Assembly: GCA_947378425.1 (NCBI GenBank) | Contig: CANCJV010000009.1 | Coordinates: 1-64,000 of the forward strand | Reading direction: 5' to 3' | Source: Synechococcaceae cyanobacterium | GTDB taxonomy: Bacteria; Cyanobacteriota; Cyanobacteriia; PCC-6307; Cyanobiaceae | Length of the DNA: 64,000 bases | In this document: positions 21,229 to 30,093 of the stretch, piece after piece | Layout: each line of letters begins with the position of its first letter | Position numbering within the stretch: position 1 is the first letter of the stretch | Program-made: the position numbers and the translations under genes | The notes under the pieces: model-generated | Database searches by the model: none | What the model was told of the DNA's origin: nothing | The model's input: only the letters and a program-made list of their open reading frames with translations

Positions 21229-21330
21229 ATGAATCAAGCCGTCGAGCTCAGTCAAGTCCTGGTTGTTGATCAGTTCCATGAGGCCGAACAGGTCGTTGAG
21301 GTCAATCAAGTCGTGGAGACAAATCTGTGA
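21229..21330 (+). CDS. 33-residue coupled small ORF between fcl and galE
   Basis: ATG at 21229 lies one base after the fcl TAA, and the TGA at 21328-21330 overlaps the galE GTG start (GTGA). The whole inter-gene space is thus exactly filled by one reading frame. The peptide begins MNQAVELSQVLVVDQF and is acidic, with internal repetition of a VVE/Q-V-V unit (VVDQ, QVVEVNQVVE). No family is known. It may be a coding leader that passes ribosomes from fcl to galE, or simply an expanded repeat. Confidence 0.55.
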   Translation: MNQAVELSQVLVVDQFHEAEQVVEVNQVVETNL

Positions 21331-22412
21331 GGGTTCTGGTCACCGGTGGTGCGGGCTATATCGGCAGCCATGCGGTCCGGGCCCTTAGCCAGGCGGGCCA
21401 CCAGCCCGTGGTCCTGGACAACCTGGTCTACGGCCACGCCGAGATCGTCCGACGGACCCTGCAGGTGCCCCTGGTGGTGGGCCAGGTGGGCGACCGGGAG
21501 CTGCTCAAGGCTCTGTTGCAGGGACACCATCCTGAGCTGGCTGGCACGGGTCTGGAAGGCAAGGCGATTGAGGCCGTGCTTCATTTCGCCGCCTATGCCT
21601 ATGTGGGCGAGTCGGTGAGTGATCCGGCCAAGTACTACCGCAACAACCTCGGCGACACCCTCACTTTGCTGGAGACGCTGATCGCGGCGTCGCCGGCCAC
21701 CTCCCCTGTTCCCATTGTCTTTTCGTCCACCTGTGCCACCTACGGGGTGCCCCAGCAGGTGCCGATGACCGAGGAGCACCCCCAGGCGCCGATCAATCCC
21801 TACGGCCGCAGTAAGTGGATGGTGGAGCAGCTGCTCAGCGATTTTGCCAGTGCCTATGGGCTTCCCAGCGTCATCTTCCGCTATTTCAATGCCGCTGGTG
21901 CCGACCCGGCCGGGGATCTGGGTGAAAACCACGACCCGGAAACCCACCTGATCCCCCTAGTGCTGGATGTGATGGGCGGCCGTCGCTCCTATCTGCAGAT
22001 CTACGGCGATGACTACCCAACTCCGGATGGCACCTGCATCCGCGACTACATCCACGTCAGTGATCTGGCCGATGCCCATGTGCTCGGCTTGGAGCGCCTG
22101 CTGCGGCTGAGGGAGCGCGACGAGCCCGTCAAGGCACCGCTGATCTACAACCTTGGCAATGGCACAGGCTATTCGGTGCAGCAGGTGATCGAAACAGCAA
22201 AGGCGGTCACGGGCAGGGGCCTGCTGGCCCACGTGGCCCCCAGGCGCTCCGGAGATCCGGCCCAACTGGTCGCGGGAGCCAGCAAGGCCCACAATGAGTT
22301 GGGCTGGCGTCCGCGCTATCCCGAGTTGGCAACGATCATCGAACACGCCTGGGCCTGGCATCAGCGCCTTCCCCAGGGCCTCGCCAGCGGCTCGCCGATG
22401 AAGACCCCCTGA
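21327..22412 (+). CDS. galE: UDP-glucose 4-epimerase
   Basis: Interconverts UDP-glucose and UDP-galactose for polysaccharide synthesis. GTG 21327 gives RVLVTGGAGYIGSHAVRAL at the N-terminus. The active site shows SSTCATYG and the catalytic pair in NPYGRSKWMVEQLL. FRYFNAAGADP, GTCIRDYIHVSDLADAH and YNLGNGTGYSV are further GalE blocks. At 361 residues it is slightly longer than average. Its 3' end overlaps the convergent TIGR03790-type gene by 52 bases. Confidence 0.96.
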   Translation: MRVLVTGGAGYIGSHAVRALSQAGHQPVVLDNLVYGHAEIVRRTLQVPLVVGQVGDRELLKALLQGHHPELAGTGLEGKAIEAVLHFAAYAYVGESVSDPAKYYRNNLGDTLTLLETLIAASPATSPVPIVFSSTCATYGVPQQVPMTEEHPQAPINPYGRSKWMVEQLLSDFASAYGLPSVIFRYFNAAGADPAGDLGENHDPETHLIPLVLDVMGGRRSYLQIYGDDYPTPDGTCIRDYIHVSDLADAHVLGLERLLRLRERDEPVKAPLIYNLGNGTGYSVQQVIETAKAVTGRGLLAHVAPRRSGDPAQLVAGASKAHNELGWRPRYPELATIIEHAWAWHQRLPQGLASGSPMKTP

Positions 22413-23551
22413 TCGGGCATCGCCACGCTGCGCCAGTAACTCTCGATCAGGGTGTCACCACGGCGGTAGTAGGTGAGCAACAGGCCGGGATCGGGAAACT
22501 TGGAGGTCATGTTGCATGGTTCCACCACGGTTCCATAGCTGCCGGTGACGCCCGCCTCCAGCCAGCGCAGGGCACTCATCTGGCCATCGCCGCCATCATC
22601 GGAGCGCCCCGAAGGGCCTGTCAGCATCCCAGCGGTGGAGGTGAGGTGATCAGCCACGGCGCCGGGGCGGTAGTGGTTGCTGTTGATGTCGCTGACAACG
22701 CTCAGGCCGGTGAAGTAGGCGATCACATCGGGAGCACCTTCCAGGGCATCACTCCAAAGCACCCGAACCCGCAGATGCCGACCCAGGGCGGCAGCCACCG
22801 TGGCAAAGCGATCGGCGCGGACATTGCGCACTCGGTCGGAGCTGCTGAGCAAATAGGCGGTGCCTGCAGGCGCTGTGCCATCGGCGGCAACGCCCCGATC
22901 AATCAGGGATCGTCCCGCCGCGACGCTGGTGGCGGCGAGCAACATCGAAGGGCGTAGCCGCAGCTCATCCCAGGGGCGCCGCACATCGCCGCGGGCGAAA
23001 TAGGGGCTCAAGCTGGTGGTGCCGCAGCGGCCTGGACACACCTGGGGCCGGTAGCCGAAGCTGAAGGCGCTGGTGATCGACTGGCAGCCCACCCGCCAGG
23101 GACGGGCCCAGGCCAGGGCATAGATCTGCACCCGCTCGGGGGTCTGGCGCTGCACCTGGCGGCGGATGCGGCGAAACTCCTCCACCGATAAGGAGCTGCC
23201 CCCTGGCACAAATCGCACTCGAATCACCTGATCGGCCGGGATCCGTCGAGCCCGCATGTAATAAGTGCCGATCGCCTCGCTGAGTGGATCGGCGCTGTTG
23301 ATCACCAGGCCGAGATGGCGGCGCTCCAGGTGGGTGGCTTCGCTTGTAGCAAGGGCGTCGTCAGCATCTGGGCCGGGACGGAACGGTCCCCTGGCCAGGA
23401 CGAACGCCAGGGCAACCAGCAGCAGGCTTCCAGCCAGACAGATTGCCAGCGGGTTGGTTGGCCGGAGCTGCCGAAGCCGGAGCTGCACTCGGTTCAGCAG
23501 GAGGGAAACGACCGTTGGAACCATCTCTGAACATCCAGGGATCCCCATCAA
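22361..23551 (-). CDS. TIGR03790-type membrane-anchored protein
   Basis: A 396-residue protein with one N-terminal hydrophobic anchor (LAICLAGSLLLVALAFVLA, about residues 36-54). It contains the blocks LERRHLGLVINSADPLSEAIG, YYMRARRIP, VRFVPG, DRGVAADGT, LYLLSSSD-like AYLLSSSDRV, GAVADHLTSTAGML and ALRWLEAGVTGSYGTVVEPC, which I recognise as the TIGR03790 family. No enzymatic function is established. It faces galE tail to tail with a 52-base coding overlap. The start is ATG 23551 or ATG 23524 (MVPTVV). To its left in transcription begins the degraded region. Confidence 0.85.
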   Translation of the reverse strand: MMGIPGCSEMVPTVVSLLLNRVQLRLRQLRPTNPLAICLAGSLLLVALAFVLARGPFRPGPDADDALATSEATHLERRHLGLVINSADPLSEAIGTYYMRARRIPADQVIRVRFVPGGSSLSVEEFRRIRRQVQRQTPERVQIYALAWARPWRVGCQSITSAFSFGYRPQVCPGRCGTTSLSPYFARGDVRRPWDELRLRPSMLLAATSVAAGRSLIDRGVAADGTAPAGTAYLLSSSDRVRNVRADRFATVAAALGRHLRVRVLWSDALEGAPDVIAYFTGLSVVSDINSNHYRPGAVADHLTSTAGMLTGPSGRSDDGGDGQMSALRWLEAGVTGSYGTVVEPCNMTSKFPDPGLLLTYYRRGDTLIESYWRSVAMPDQGVFIGEPLARPWGRR

Positions 23552-23697
23552 GGCTGTCAGGTGGGAGGTCCAGGCGCTGTCACGCCGTAGGTCGCGCCCA
23601 TCGGTAATGCTGAAAACTCAGCTGGATGATCCAGCTCGCTCAGCATGCAAGCCAGTTCACATGGACTGACTCCAAGTCCCAGTCCATCTGGCCGTGC

Positions 23698-24105
23698 AAG
23701 GTCATCCAGCTAGCGAAGAGCCTTTCGTTGCGACACTTCCAGGAGCTGTGTGGCACATTGGCCCAATGTGAGGTCGTCCTGGAGAAAGCCCGCTGATCGC
23801 AGGTCTTCCGTTGTCTACGCTGCGGAGAGAATGAGCATGGCCTCGTCTATTACCTGCGGCTTAAGTGCTGCCAGCGCCGGTCCGACGTCCTGCAACCAAC
23901 CATCACCTCCGGTACACTCTTGCTGATGACAAGGCTGCGGCGACCGTTGGGTTCCTGGCGTTCCATCTGATTGACCAAGCCGTAGTCAATTTCTTCCACC
24001 CAGCGACAGACTTGGATCTCATCGCTGGAGCTGAGTTGATATCCGGGAGTCAACGACGACAACGCCCGAATAGTCTGTAATACGACCTTGCAGGCAATTG
24101 GGTGA
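23698..24105 (+). pseudogene. Decayed IS1595-family transposase
   Basis: Translating all three frames recovers an ordered transposase N-terminus. First comes LRHFQELCGTLAQCE, a TGA, then FRCLRCGENEHGLVYYLRLKC (a zinc-ribbon pair) and SDVLQPTITSGTL. After a frameshift comes VGFLAFHLIDQA, and after another WISSLELS, a stop, then YPGVN. The order zinc ribbon, T-AGT, TTWFLAxHL, GIS-LEL-R-LGV is that of IS1595/IS1016-type transposases. The C-terminal catalytic part and terminal repeats were not found. At least two frameshifts and two stops make it inactive. Confidence 0.7.
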
Positions 24106-25281
24106 ACAAGAGAAAACTTTCCTCTGCTTGGAATGATTCAGATGCATAATTTCTGACTCGACGGAAAAATCCGAGTGGTAAGATAGATTGCAAATCCGAG
24201 ATCAGGATTTCGTTCGTCGCCTTCAGCTCGCTCAGCGAAGCCGGTCATTGCATCCACAACCGGGCCCGTTGGGCTGCTCCTTTCCATCGATCACAGCGGT
24301 CAGTGGATTCAGCTCAGAGTTGATCGACGATTGAGCTGCTAGGCACCTGCTATCAGTCTTTTTGATGGCACCGGGTGGTCTGGCATGCTTTCGCTCGCAG
24401 ACCACAGCCGATTGTAGCCATGCTCCGATATCATGCTCGGCAAGCATCCCAAGGATCTGCCGGAATCCCCGTAGGATCAACACATTGCTGAGCCACCCGG
24501 AAACCAGTTTAGAGTCACCTTCGACGCCTCCAACGACTGCTTCGCGGGCCTTCTGCTGCGACAGCTATGCGCTGATTTCTCCGGGCGACATCTGTTTCCG
24601 CTTCAACTGGTGCTTCGCGATGATCAAGGTGGCAGAATAGATTGCTATACCTTTCTGTTGTTGCGTAGCCTGCGCCGAGCGAGATCTCAGGATCGCTGAT
24701 GCTTGCGGGGGATCGAGAAATCTATTTTAACGCTTGTGCGGGCTTGCATCCTCCGGGAGATTGAATCTTGCTGAAATCGCTTGCTGGTACGGACCGCCGG
24801 CCGCAGCTGAGCAGATGCAACGCAAGTGCTCCGCGGTTCCAATGGTGTGGTCTCTGAGGAGCAGAATTCCGGGGTCGGTCAGGCTCCAGCCAATACCATT
24901 TCAATTCTGCCACCCTAAGGCTGTGGGCATCACCGCATCTATCTATTATTATAAACCAGTCAAGATCATGGGCGTCAGCAGATGCCAAATGCGCGCTCCT
25001 GCAAGCCATGGTCCCACTGGTGTGTCCAGTTGGAAGTCAAGGCAACCGCTTGTTACATCTCCCGCTCCCCAGGTCCGGTCCGCGGTTCTTGCTTGAGCCT
25101 CCTCGGCTTCCGGGGACAACGCCATTGCCCGAGATCGCCTCCAGTAATTGTCCTGGAATCCAATTCGGGTCGGGCGTTTTGTATGCCTTGTCCGGTCAGA
25201 AATGCCCCTGTTGATTGAGCGTTAGGGGCATGGCCTGGACCAGCTCCTACCTGAGGCATCTCTGCCTTACATCCATATTCC
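24106..25281. other. Gene-free degraded stretch
   Basis: No convincing gene in 1.2 kb. On the minus strand, 24483-24232 has an 83-codon frame (MLILRGFRQILGMLAEHDIG), and the same frame continues upstream through one stop (REAVVGGVEGDSKLVSGWL), so it may be a fragment of a lost gene. No family was recognised. The rest shows only short frames on both strands and looks like further decayed DNA between the transposase remnant and the epimerase pseudogene. Confidence 0.6.
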
Positions 25282-26306
25282 ATGAGTGTTTTCGTCACCG
25301 GCGCGGCAGGATTCATTGGCTTCCACCTCAGTCCCCGGCTCTTGGAGCGGGGCATGGCGGTCGTTGGGTTTGAAAACTTCAACCCCTACTTCGACCCTGC
25401 TCTGAAGCGGGCCAGACGGCAGCGCCTGCAGGACACCGCATCCCGCACGGGCAGCACGTTCACGCTGATCGAGGCGGATCTGGAGGATGGCGAGGCGGTG
25501 CGGCTGGCCTTTGCGGAGCATCGGCCGGAGCGGGTGGTGAACCTGGCGGCCCAGGCGGGAGTGCGCTATTCGATCGAGAATCCTGCGGCTTATATCCAGG
25601 CGAACCTGGTGGGCTTTGGGCATGTTCTTGAGGGTTGCCGTCACCACGGCATTCAACATCTGGCTGTATGCCAGCAGCACCTCGGTGTATGGGGGCAATA
25701 CACGCCTGCCGTTCAGCGAGCACCAAGGGGTGGATCACCCGGTGAGCCTTTACGCGGCCAGCAAAAAGGCCAATGAGCTGATGGCCCACACCTACAGCCA
25801 TCTCTATGGGCTGCCGGCCACCGGGCTGCGCTTCTTCACCGTGTACGGCCCTGGGGCCCGCCGGACATGGCCCTGTTCCTGTTCACCCGGGCGATGCTGG
25901 CGGGCGAGCCGATCCAGGTGTTCAACCACGGCCGCATGGTGCGGGATTTCGCCTACATCGACGACATCGTCGAGAGCCTGATGCGGGTGCTGGATCGTCC
26001 CGCTGAGCCCGATCCGGTCTTCGACATGGCCGAGCCCGATCCGGCCAGCAGCTGGGCGCCACACCGGGTGTTCAACATCGGCAACTCCAACCCCACGCCG
26101 TTGCTGGATTGCATCGAAGCGATCGAAGCGGCGCTGGGCGTCCAGGCTGAGAAGCAGTGGTTGTCGATGCAGCCGGACGATGTGCCCGCGACGGCGGCCG
26201 ACACCCCTGCGCTGGAGGCCTGGACCGGCTTCACTCCCAACACGCCGGTGTGGGGGGGGGCGCCCGTTTCGTTGCCTGGTATTGGGGTTCCACGGGGTGT
26301 GAACCC
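25282..26306 (+). pseudogene. UDP-glucuronate 4-epimerase, frameshifted
   Basis: Starts well (MSVFVTGAAGFIGFHLSPRL, then [18 protein letters not shown]) and matches capsular UDP-glucuronate epimerases. Near 25664 an extra base moves the frame, after which [18 protein letters not shown] and [19 protein letters not shown] (catalytic Tyr-x3-Lys) continue. Near 25851 a missing base in the VYGPWG region restores the first frame ([33 protein letters not shown]). At a run of nine G residues (26252-26260) it shifts again, giving GARFVAWYWGST as the normal C-terminus. Three frameshifts make a full-length product unlikely unless the errors lie in the assembly. Confidence 0.85.
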
Positions 26307-26348
26307 TCGCCGTCGTGTCCCACTGCTGAGCTCAGTGGCGCTGGGAGC

Positions 26349-26605
26349 ATGGCCGCAACCCCTGACATTCGGAGCACGACCCGCTTTCCCCGCCGAATTC
26401 TGATCATCGGCGGCGCGGGCTTCATCGGCAGCCACACCGCCCACCCAGGTGATGTGCCGTCGTGAAGGCGATACGGCCCCAGCAGCGTGGCCGACTCCAG
26501 CCGCGAGAACTTGCTGCTGGGCTGGCGCTGCGAACGCGATCTGCGGGCATGGGTTCAGACAGCTGGCGCTGCCAGATTCTCAACCCACGGGGCTATCGGG
26601 GCTGA
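26349..26605 (+). pseudogene. Internally deleted sugar-nucleotide epimerase (galE-like)
   Basis: An N-terminal Rossmann segment (RRILIIGGAGFIGSHTA) is followed within 70 bases by pieces of a GalE C-terminus: SRENLLLGWRCERDLRAWVQ in one frame and WRCQILNPRGYRG followed by TGA in another. That last piece matches the usual GalE ending (W-W-Q-NP-GY-G). About three quarters of the gene is missing, so this is a deletion remnant. It differs from the intact galE at 21327 and represents a second epimerase. Confidence 0.7.
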
Positions 26606-26616
26606 AGTGGATCAGG

Positions 26617-26636
26617 CTCCAGCCTTTTGGCTGGAG
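26617..26636. repeat. Perfect 8-bp inverted repeat hairpin
   Basis: CTCCAGCC and GGCTGGAG are separated by a TTTT loop, 12 bases after the stop of the galE-like remnant. There is no T run, so on its own it is not a good intrinsic terminator. It may be the remains of one. Confidence 0.5.
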
Positions 26637-26639
26637 TTG

Positions 26640-26950
26640 TGGAGCTGGGCCTGGTGATTTGGGCATTGCGCCGAGAAGCTGCGCTCACGGCCGCCAGTCC
26701 GGCATTTCTGCGGGGGTCATCGCAACGATCAAGCAGGCCCTCCACCACTGGATCTGTGCATCTGCTCAAGCGCAATCAGCTGGCTGCGGTGCTGCTGAGC
26801 GAGCCTCATTATTGTCAGCTGCCGCTGCCGGCCGGCTAATCCGCCATGCCGGAGCACACAGCTCTGCAATGGTTGTGGCTGCAACCGCCAGCTCCCCAGC
26901 CGCGCACCAAGGCGAAGTTCGATGCTGTGCTGGCGACCAACCGTGACTGA
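26640..26950 (+). pseudogene. Phd/YefM-type antitoxin remnant
   Basis: Pieces in order: VIATIKQALHHW in one frame, SVHLLKRNQLAAVLLSEPHY in the next, then LQPPAPQPRTKAKFDAVLAT ending NRD and TGA at 26948-26950. The middle block is the characteristic PVxLLKRNxPxAVLLS segment of Phd/YefM antitoxins, and the last is a common C-terminus for antitoxins paired with PIN toxins. A frameshift and a stop separate the parts. It directly precedes the toxin remnant at 26978. Confidence 0.6.
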
Positions 26951-26977
26951 TGATGGATCTGCCGTGATGGACCGGCG

Positions 26978-27390
26978 GTGACGGCCTATCTCGATGCCAG
27001 TGCCATGATCTATCTGCTGGATGGCGAAGCGAGCTGATCCCTGGCCTTGAATCGGGAGCTGCGGATTCTGGCTGAAGATCAGCCCAATCTGACGATCGAG
27101 CTCAGCGGGCTCAGCGTTCTGGAATGGCGCGTTGGATCGCTTCGGCGAGGAACCCAGGCCAGCCTGGATCGTTTTGAGGCCTTGTTTTTTTCAGCGTGAT
27201 CTCCAGTGGCTGGAGCTCCCAGCAGCGGTTGTGGAGCTGGCTACCAGCCTGCGTGAAATCCAGGGCAGCGCACTCCGGAGGGGTTGCAGACCGTTTGCTG
27301 CCTGCAAATGGGCTCCCGATGCGGTGATGCTGCAGTAGCGATGTCGATTCTTGAAGCGTCGCCGACCTGGCTCTTCCCCTGATCGGCTGA
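26978..27390 (+). pseudogene. PIN-domain (VapC-like) toxin remnant
   Basis: From GTG 26978: TAYLDASAMIYLLDGEAS, then an in-frame TGA, then LTIELSGLSVLEWRVGSLRR and LDRFEALFF in the same frame. After a frameshift at a run of seven T come QRDLQWLELPAAVVELATSL and, in other frames, TPEGLQ, PDAVML, RFLK and VADLALPLIG with TGA at 27388. The catalytic Asp (YLDASA) and Glu (VLEWRVG) positions of PIN RNases are present, but the gene carries a stop and several frameshifts, so it is inactive. It forms a pair with the antitoxin remnant. Confidence 0.65.
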
Positions 27391-27584
27391 AATCCTTTAG
27401 AGTGGATATGGGTTTACTCCTTGCTGATTAGCCTAATATAAGCTCTAACTAGATCGGCGCAAATGATTCCTGGGATTTGTGACAGTCCGTCGTCCGTGCC
27501 AACGCCTTGTTCCCCCTTACTCAGTGGTCACGCCTGCACCCCTGGCTGCAGCTATGGGCCAGCACGGCCTTGTTATTTCTCTAG

Positions 27585-29036
27585 TTGGTCCTTGAAGTGA
27601 TCGGCCAGTCCGCCCTGCCCACCGCTGCGGCTGCCGCCATGCCTCCGGACGTGCGCAACTCTAGTGATCCAGATGCCTTGCCCCTGCCTTCGTTGCCGTA
27701 TCCCGAACCCAGCACCTGCACGGTGGCGGTGATCGGTCTGGGATATGTCGGGTTGCCGCTGGCGGTGGCCTTCGCTCGGGCGGGAACCTGCCTGCGCACC
27801 GGGCAGGCGCTGTGCCGTCGGGTGATCGGCTTCGACATCAATCAACAGCGGCTGCAGGAGCTGCGCCAGGGCCTGGATCGCACCCAGGAGAGCAGCTTCG
27901 AGGAACTGCAGGCGGCGACGCTGCTGGAGTTCACTGCCGAGGTGGAGATGTTGCCCGCGGCGGATGTGTTCGTGCTCACGGTGCCCACCCCGATCGATGG
28001 TTCCAAACGGCCGGATCTGGCGCCACTGCACAAAGCCAGCGCCACGGTCGGGGCTGCCCTGCGCAAGCGGGCACAGGCGGGGGCGAGTACGCTACCGCTG
28101 GTGATCTACGAGAGCACCGTGTATCCCGGCGCCACTGAAGAGGAATGTGTGCCGATACTGGAGCGGGAATCGGGCCTGCTGTTCAACAAGGACTTCGCCG
28201 TCGGCTACAGCCCGGAGCGCATCAATCCGGGCGACAGAGAGCACACGCTTGCCACGATCGTGAAAGTCACCAGTGGCTCCATGCCTCAGGCTGCTGAATG
28301 GGTGGATGCTTTTTATGGCTCGATCATCAGGGCCGGTACTCACCAAGCCAGCAGCATCCAGGTGGCGGAAGCGGCCAAAGTGATCGAGAACACCCAGCGC
28401 GATCTGAATATTGCCCTGGTGAACGAGCTGGCCATCATCTTTCGCCATATGGGTATCGACACCCTGGATGTGTTGGCGGCGGCGGGTACCAAGTGGAACT
28501 TCCTGCCGTTCCGGCCGGGGCTGGTGGGCGGTCACTGCATCGGGGTGGATCCCTATTACCTCACCTACAAGGCCGAGAAGTTGGGGTATTACCCGCAGGT
28601 GGTGCTGGCAGGGCGTCGCATCAACGACGGTATGGGCCGTTGGGTGGTGGAGCAGCTGGTGCTTGAAATGGCTCGTCGCGGCATGGTGATCGCCGGTGCC
28701 CGGGTACTGGTGCTGGGTCTGAGCTTCAAGGAGAACTGTCCAGATCTGCGCAACACCCGCGTGGTGGGTCTCGTTGAAGCACTGCAGCGTTACGGGATGG
28801 AGCCGGTCTTGGTGGATCCCTGGGTGGATCCGCAGGACGCACAGCGTGAGTACGGCCTCACGCTGCATGCGGAGTTGCCCAGCCAAGGTCACTACAGTGC
28901 CGTGGTGGCCGCAGTGGCTCACCGTCAGTTCTGCGCCTGGAGTGAGCAGCAATGGAGTGAGGTTATCCAGGCCAATGGACCGGTGCTGGATCTGAAAGGA
29001 ATCGTGCCAAGAACCCTGGCTCCCATCCGTTTGTGA
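27585..29036 (+). CDS. tviB: UDP-N-acetylhexosamine/UDP-glucose 6-dehydrogenase (TviB/WbpA type)
   Basis: Oxidises C6 of a UDP-sugar to a uronic acid with two NAD molecules. The Rossmann motif is VIGLGYVGLPLAVAF (about residue 48), FVLTVPTPI and VIYESTVYPGATEEECVPIL follow, and the catalytic Cys is in GGHCIGVDPYYLTYKAEKLG. The GYYPQVVLAGRRIND region and LGLSFKENCPDLRNTRV place it in the TviB/WbpA branch (UDP-GlcNAc or UDP-GalNAc uronate), not Ugd. The start is uncertain: TTG 27585, GTG 27597 or ATG 27639. Its TGA overlaps the GTG of the next gene. Confidence 0.92.
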   Translation: MVLEVIGQSALPTAAAAAMPPDVRNSSDPDALPLPSLPYPEPSTCTVAVIGLGYVGLPLAVAFARAGTCLRTGQALCRRVIGFDINQQRLQELRQGLDRTQESSFEELQAATLLEFTAEVEMLPAADVFVLTVPTPIDGSKRPDLAPLHKASATVGAALRKRAQAGASTLPLVIYESTVYPGATEEECVPILERESGLLFNKDFAVGYSPERINPGDREHTLATIVKVTSGSMPQAAEWVDAFYGSIIRAGTHQASSIQVAEAAKVIENTQRDLNIALVNELAIIFRHMGIDTLDVLAAAGTKWNFLPFRPGLVGGHCIGVDPYYLTYKAEKLGYYPQVVLAGRRINDGMGRWVVEQLVLEMARRGMVIAGARVLVLGLSFKENCPDLRNTRVVGLVEALQRYGMEPVLVDPWVDPQDAQREYGLTLHAELPSQGHYSAVVAAVAHRQFCAWSEQQWSEVIQANGPVLDLKGIVPRTLAPIRL

Positions 29037-30061
29037 TTGGACATCCGCCCATGCTCCGCAGTGTGATCACCACGATTCAGGAACCCACCGAGGCGGTGAA
29101 AACGCTGGCGACGGCCCTCGGGCACGCTCCGGATTCACTGATTGTGGTGGGAGATCGTAAAGGACCGGCTCATTTCGAGCTGGAGGGCTGTCAGTTTTTT
29201 GACTTAGAGCAACAACGCCAACTGCCGTTTGCCTTGGCGCAGCTTCTGCCCGAAGGCCATTACGCCCGTAAGAACCTGGGCTATCTGCAGGCAATGCGCC
29301 AGGGTGCCAGCTGTGTGTATGAAACTGACGATGACAATGCACCGTTGCAGAGCTGGAAGCCTCGCTCCCTCCAGGTGCGGGCCATCACTACACAGCAACT
29401 GGGCTGGGTGAATGCCTACGCCTGGTTCACAGACCAGCAGATCTGGCCTAGGGGCTTGCCGCTGGATGCGATCCGGACGGTAGGTAGAGACCAATCATCT
29501 GATCTGTCGACACCGCAGCTGTACCTAGCCCCGATTCAACAGGGGCTGGCGAATCTGTCGCCCGATGTGGATGCGGTCTGGCGCCTGGTGTTGGATCGTC
29601 CTTTCCACTTCGACGATGCAGAGAGCCTTTATCTCCCACCTGGTGCGTGGTGCCCGTTCAACAGCCAGAGCACCTGGTGGTGGCCGGAAGCCTATCCGCT
29701 GCTGTATCTGCCCAGTCACTGCTCTTTCCGGATGACCGATATCTGGCGCAGCTTCATCGCCCAGCGCTGCCTTTGGGAGCTGGGCCACGGGCTGGTGTTC
29801 CATGCACCAGAGGTGATCCAGGAGCGTAATGAGCATGATCTGATGCAGGATTTCGAGGCCGAGATTCCCGGTTATCAGCACAACCGCAGGCTGGTGCAGG
29901 TGCTGGAGGATCTTGAGTTGCAACCGGGACAAGCGCATGTGGGAGCCAACTTGCAACGCTGCTATGAGGCGCTGGTGGCGCTTGGTCTGTTCCCTGAGAA
30001 GGAACTGCCGCTGGTGAAGACCTGGCTGATTGATGTGATCACCGTAATCAAAGCTCAGTAA
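29033..30061 (+). CDS. STELLO-like (DUF288) glycosyltransferase
   Basis: 342 residues. The core YARKNLGYLQAMRQGASCVY followed by ETDDDN matches the conserved block of the STELLO/DUF288 family, first known from plants as Golgi proteins and predicted to be glycosyltransferases. ETDDDN would be the metal/nucleotide-sugar DxD site. Aromatic-rich segments (PFNSQSTWWWPEAYPLLYLP, FRMTDIWRSFIAQRCLWELG) follow. It overlaps the dehydrogenase by four bases, which suggests that its donor or acceptor involves the uronic acid made upstream. ATG 29051 (MLRSVITTI) is an alternative start. Confidence 0.8.
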   Translation: MIGHPPMLRSVITTIQEPTEAVKTLATALGHAPDSLIVVGDRKGPAHFELEGCQFFDLEQQRQLPFALAQLLPEGHYARKNLGYLQAMRQGASCVYETDDDNAPLQSWKPRSLQVRAITTQQLGWVNAYAWFTDQQIWPRGLPLDAIRTVGRDQSSDLSTPQLYLAPIQQGLANLSPDVDAVWRLVLDRPFHFDDAESLYLPPGAWCPFNSQSTWWWPEAYPLLYLPSHCSFRMTDIWRSFIAQRCLWELGHGLVFHAPEVIQERNEHDLMQDFEAEIPGYQHNRRLVQVLEDLELQPGQAHVGANLQRCYEALVALGLFPEKELPLVKTWLIDVITVIKAQ

Positions 30062-30093
30062 TTTCTAAGTTCAGTTTTAACTTTAACTTTGGC

